Positions 39,455 to 42,626 of a stretch of DNA of 42,626 nucleotides are shown piece by piece. This DNA is from CAYMUC01 sp964471865 (GTDB lineage Bacteria > Actinomycetota > Acidimicrobiia > Acidimicrobiales > Ilumatobacteraceae): contig CAYYHU010000017.1 in assembly GCA_964471865.1 (NCBI GenBank), positions 1-42,626 on the forward strand. The letters are read 5' to 3'. How positions within the stretch are numbered: the first letter of the stretch is position 1; every line of letters begins with the position of its first letter. Below the pieces are notes generated by a model. That model did no database searches. It worked only from the letters and a program-made list of their open reading frames with translations, and had not been told where the DNA came from. The position numbers were made by a program, and so were the translations under genes.

Positions 39455-41572
39455 ATGTCATCTCGCTCATGGCGCCTTCGAGCCATCTCGGGGCTCACCG
39501 CGTCGTTGGGCGGTATCGCGGCAAGTGGCCATCAAGCCCATCGCGTCACCGGTGCAGAGCTCGGAGTGCTGTCCACGGTGTCCACCATCGCTGTGGTGAT
39601 CGCCGCCGTGGCGGCCGGCGGGTGGCTCGCCGAGCGAACCGAGACCTCCTCAGGGGCAGTGGCGTTCTCGAGACCTGCAGGGATGCTCGCGACCGGACTG
39701 GTGTGGTGGTGGCTGGCTCTGGGCGTCACCGCGGTGGCGGTATCACCCTCGGTGTCAGGTGGGACCTGGTTGGCTGCAGCCGGCTTCATGAGTACCGATG
39801 CACAGCGAACGGCGCCGGCGGGACTCGCAGTGATGACCGATCTGCAATGGGCGATACCCCTCGCCCTGCTCACCGCGATCGCTGTCATCGTGCTGACGCG
39901 CTCTCGACGCCGTGGCCTGGTGGCGATCGACGACTCCACGGTCGAGAACCGGGGGGTGGGATGTCTCCTATGGCGCCTCGCCGACGCAGTGACGCTGGTC
40001 GCGCCCGGTCTGGCGTTGGTGCAGGGGCCGGTGATGATCATGGTGGCGCGCCAACACCGAGATGCCTTCGTGGACGCCGCAGTCGCAGAGTGGGACCAGA
40101 CACTGACGGCGCCAGCGTTTTTCGGATCGGCGGGATGGTTGTGGATCTGGACGATCGTGATCAGCGCCGCCATCGGTCTCGTCATGACCGTGGGGGTACG
40201 ACTCCTCGCAGGGCTCGGGCGTCGAGAGGCCCCGAAGGTCTCCTGGAGGCTCGCTCTGGGCGCACTCACCGCGACCGGACTGCTGATACGGATCGCTGCC
40301 TGGGTGGGCGCTTCGACCCGAGTCATCGGAGGAGATGCCGTCTACTACCACGGGGCCGCCAATCTGATTGCGGCCGGTCGCGGATTCATCGATCCGCTGG
40401 ACTTCATCGAGACCGGTGAAGCCGAACCCTCCGCAGTCCATGGACCGCTGTTTCCCGTGGTGCTGTCGATCGGATCGCGACTCGGCGCGACCTCCTGGTG
40501 GGACCATCGGATGATCGCGTCTCTTCTGGGCACCCTGACCGTTGCGCTCGTGGGCGTCCTGGCGCGTCGACTGCTCGGTCCTGGCATCGCGCTCGGCGCC
40601 GCCGCCCTCGCGGCGCTCTACCCGAATCTGTGGTTGATCGACGCCCAGTTGTATCCCGAAGGATTGTTCGCAGCTCTCATCACGGCGCTGCTCATCGGTA
40701 TCTGGCGCTGGCGTGACGATCCCCGGAGCACCACCGCCATCGGCTGCGGAATCCTCCTCGGACTCGCCGCGCTGACCCGAGGCGAAGCTCTCCTGCTCGG
40801 ACCGGTCCTCATCGCCCCCTGGTTCTTGCGCCACCGGACCCTGCCATGGCGTCACCGGCTCTTCCAGACTGCCACCGTCGGCCTCGCTGCCCTGGTGGTG
40901 CTGGCCCCCTGGACGATCCGCAATCTGGTCACCTTCGAACGACCGGTACTGATCTCGACCAACGCGGATGAGGTCTTCGTATACGCGAACTGTGACGAGA
41001 CCTACCAGGGCGATCTCATCGGATATTGGCTCTATGAGTGCCAGGACCGTATCCGCCGAGATCGAGGCGACCCTCCCGGTGACGAATCCGAACGGGCTCG
41101 AGCCTGGCGTTCGATCGGATTCGAGTACGCGTCAGACAACCTCGAGCGGCTTCCCGTCGTCATCACCGCCCGCATCGCGCGCCAATGGGAGCTCTTTCGT
41201 CCCATTCAGAACGCGCAACTCACCGGCTTCGAAGGACGCCACCAAAGCGCCGCCACCGTGGGTGTCATCACCTACGGTGCCTTCGTGGTTCTCGCGGTTC
41301 CGGGTATCTGGCTATGGCGGCGCCGCAAGGTCGCGATCGGACCGGTCGCAGCGATCGCAGTGATGGTGACCCTCACGGCGGCCTACGCATACGGAAACGT
41401 TCGGTTCCGAGCCCCGATGGAACCGCTGCTGTGCATCCTCGCGGCCTCCGGTCTCGCTGCGCTCGTGCCGGTCACGCTCAGGCGTGCTCCAGATGGCATG
41501 GCCATCGCGGCGTCGGAGACGAGCATCGAACCGGGAACGCACCTGGACCCGAATCCGCATCAGATCCCATGA
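39455..41572 (+). CDS. GT39/ArnT-like membrane glycosyltransferase with an extra N-terminal membrane region
   Basis: Integral membrane GT-C enzyme, 705 residues. The catalytic block GGDAVYYHGAANLIAAGRGF places the key Asp at about residue 294, followed by HGPLFPVVLSIGSRLG, the multi-pass segment and a C-terminal extracytoplasmic loop region. In ordinary GT39-like proteins that Asp lies 30-60 residues from the start; here about 290 residues with four or more hydrophobic segments come first and match nothing I know. Start: ATG at 39455 chosen because ATG 39404 would overlap the divergent GT4 gene; neither has a ribosome site. It ends in an ATGA overlap with the next membrane protein. Confidence 0.83.
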   Translation: MSSRSWRLRAISGLTASLGGIAASGHQAHRVTGAELGVLSTVSTIAVVIAAVAAGGWLAERTETSSGAVAFSRPAGMLATGLVWWWLALGVTAVAVSPSVSGGTWLAAAGFMSTDAQRTAPAGLAVMTDLQWAIPLALLTAIAVIVLTRSRRRGLVAIDDSTVENRGVGCLLWRLADAVTLVAPGLALVQGPVMIMVARQHRDAFVDAAVAEWDQTLTAPAFFGSAGWLWIWTIVISAAIGLVMTVGVRLLAGLGRREAPKVSWRLALGALTATGLLIRIAAWVGASTRVIGGDAVYYHGAANLIAAGRGFIDPLDFIETGEAEPSAVHGPLFPVVLSIGSRLGATSWWDHRMIASLLGTLTVALVGVLARRLLGPGIALGAAALAALYPNLWLIDAQLYPEGLFAALITALLIGIWRWRDDPRSTTAIGCGILLGLAALTRGEALLLGPVLIAPWFLRHRTLPWRHRLFQTATVGLAALVVLAPWTIRNLVTFERPVLISTNADEVFVYANCDETYQGDLIGYWLYECQDRIRRDRGDPPGDESERARAWRSIGFEYASDNLERLPVVITARIARQWELFRPIQNAQLTGFEGRHQSAATVGVITYGAFVVLAVPGIWLWRRRKVAIGPVAAIAVMVTLTAAYAYGNVRFRAPMEPLLCILAASGLAALVPVTLRRAPDGMAIAASETSIEPGTHLDPNPHQIP

Positions 41573-42626
41573 CGATGTCGATGGACTCTGGCACCGACAC
41601 GACCCCGTCTGGGACGACGTCCCCGGCGGGCGTCCCCTTCGTTCTCGGGGGTCCCTGGTTCGCCCGCAGTCGAGATCCGCGACGAGATCGACGCAGCATC
41701 GTCGGCGCTGTGGTGCTGCTCGCGGTGATCATCGCTCCCCTGCCCGGCCTGTGGCGCCTCCCCGGAGGCCCGATGGAAGAGGGCTTCGTACTGGTCTTTC
41801 CCGAACGCATCCTCGCTGGAGACCTTCCCCATCGGGACTTTCTCTACCTGTACGGTCCCGGAGCTCTGTACGCGCTCGCCGGCTGGTTCTGGGCCGTGGG
41901 CACCACGATCGAAGCCGAACGGATATGGGGGCTCGGACAGCATCTCGCCACCATCACCGCCATGGTGACCCTGGCGGGGATCGCCGGTCGACGAATCGGG
42001 GTGGCCGTGGGTGCGTTCGTCACGGTCTTCGTGTTCACCGCCACCGGACTCGTGGCGATGGCGTGGAGCGGAGCGGTTGCTCTGGGGCTCTGGAGTGTGG
42101 TGGCGGGATGCCGGGCTCACGCGCTGCGCGATGACGCAGGGCGAACTCGCCGCTGGTGGTTCACCAGCGGTGTGTTAGGCGGATTGGCGCTGGGCTTTCG
42201 TCCCGATCTGGTCCTGGCGCTCGGCGCGGTCACGGCGATCCTGATCGCCAGTACCACCCGGACTCCGTCGACGGGCGGGCGCGTCCCGTGGCGACATCTG
42301 GGTTCGGGGTGGGCGCTGGGAGTATCGCCGTTGATCCTTCACATGGTGATCGTGGGACCGCGGCGCAGCATCGAGGGAATGGTCTGGGACCCTGTGGTGC
42401 GCTTACGCGCGGGACGTGCTCTGCCCCGGCCTCCGTCATGGGACCGCCTCGACGGCATGTTTCAGGTTCTCGCCGAAACCGTTCCCCCATGGTGGGGTCT
42501 GCCCCATCTGCGAGCCAGTTCCTCGCTGTTTCTCTGGTTTTTCGCCCTGATCCTGGTCGGGATCGGCGTCGCAGCGATCGCTACCTGGTGGTGGTGGCGC
42601 GAACGCAGCCCGCACAGAGTCGTCAT
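41569..42626 (+). CDS. GT-C-like multi-pass membrane protein, 3' truncated by window edge
   Basis: An open frame of 352 codons runs off the right edge. ATG at 41569 overlaps the stop of the upstream GT39-like gene by four bases. After a Thr/Ser/Pro-rich cytoplasmic start of about 45 residues comes a first membrane segment (IVGAVVLLAVIIAPLPGLW), then GGPMEEGFVLVFPERILAGD and LPHRDFLYLYGPGALYALAG. This is the layout of bacterial GT39-related enzymes, with an acidic residue pair in the first outside loop and the RDFxxxYGPG motif. More membrane segments follow to the edge. Donor and acceptor are unknown; probably another sugar-adding step of the same envelope glycan. Confidence 0.85.
   Translation, partial: MTMSMDSGTDTTPSGTTSPAGVPFVLGGPWFARSRDPRRDRRSIVGAVVLLAVIIAPLPGLWRLPGGPMEEGFVLVFPERILAGDLPHRDFLYLYGPGALYALAGWFWAVGTTIEAERIWGLGQHLATITAMVTLAGIAGRRIGVAVGAFVTVFVFTATGLVAMAWSGAVALGLWSVVAGCRAHALRDDAGRTRRWWFTSGVLGGLALGFRPDLVLALGAVTAILIASTTRTPSTGGRVPWRHLGSGWALGVSPLILHMVIVGPRRSIEGMVWDPVVRLRAGRALPRPPSWDRLDGMFQVLAETVPPWWGLPHLRASSSLFLWFFALILVGIGVAAIATWWWWRERSPHRVV

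Noticed and set aside
1..42626. tRNA, rRNA, CRISPR, IS element, prophage or riboswitch
   Set aside because: I saw no T-loop/acceptor pattern, no regularly spaced direct repeats, no transposase or phage protein and no conserved riboswitch core.

Overview
The window is a GC-rich, gene-dense stretch of a chromosome, most likely from an actinobacterium and plausibly of the class Acidimicrobiia. This is inferred from gene content: DUF5522, an AftD-like arabinofuranosyltransferase, a Rip3-like site-2 protease, many FadD, acyl-CoA dehydrogenase and luciferase-like (LLM) proteins, and lipoproteins with Thr/Ala/Pro linkers. Start codons that follow a TAnnnT hexamer by 6-7 bases (leaderless promoters) fit as well. 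I see no tRNA, rRNA, CRISPR array, insertion sequence or prophage. No gene-free stretch exceeds 300 bases; the two longest are 3255-3460 (about 206 bases, possible TetR-type operator half-sites) and 15259-15440 (about 182 bases, a strong hairpin plus a degenerate 15-base tandem repeat). || Region 1 (1-11 kb), isoprenoid and acyl-CoA metabolism: the 3' part of ispH; a minus-strand acyl-CoA dehydrogenase, flavin reductase, cupin and SirB1-like protein; a plus-strand acyl-CoA ligase and glycerophosphodiesterase; then a minus-strand operon LLM flavin oxidoreductase > FAD-linked oxidase > second acyl-CoA ligase. || Region 2 (11-15.3 kb), a plus-strand uptake module: a cytosine-deaminase-like amidohydrolase, ATPase, permease and lipoprotein of the nitrate/sulfonate/pyrimidine ABC class, closed by a strong hairpin. 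Its likely role is import and deamination of a nucleobase-like N-heterocycle. || Region 3 (15.4-20.4 kb): a coupled VOC/creatininase pair, a divergent phytoene-dehydrogenase-like oxidoreductase, a Rip3-type intramembrane protease, a phosphoribosyltransferase and a small DUF5522 protein. || Region 4 (20.5-26.4 kb): a complete five-gene Dpp/Opp-type ABC transporter operon with tightly overlapping genes. || Region 5 (26.4-28.2 kb): a crotonase and an AlkA-like DNA glycosylase, transcribed divergently from a 43-base promoter region. || Region 6 (28.3-42.6 kb), an envelope glycan locus: PIG-V-like mannosyltransferase > AftD-like 1462-residue protein > GT2 > acyltransferase-SGNH fusion on the plus strand; GT4 > unknown 192-residue membrane-anchored protein > polyprenol-phosphate-mannose synthase on the minus strand; then GT39-like > another multi-pass membrane protein running off the right edge. 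The soluble GT2 enzymes probably charge polyprenyl phosphate with sugar, the GT-C membrane enzymes use those donors outside the membrane, and the acyltransferase fusion probably decorates the product. || The most interesting items are the glycan locus with its coupled unknown protein and the GT39 protein with an unexplained 290-residue N-terminal membrane region, the recurring TACSST/TAGAGT leaderless promoter layout, and the deaminase-transporter module. I found no single system that I can claim is undescribed.
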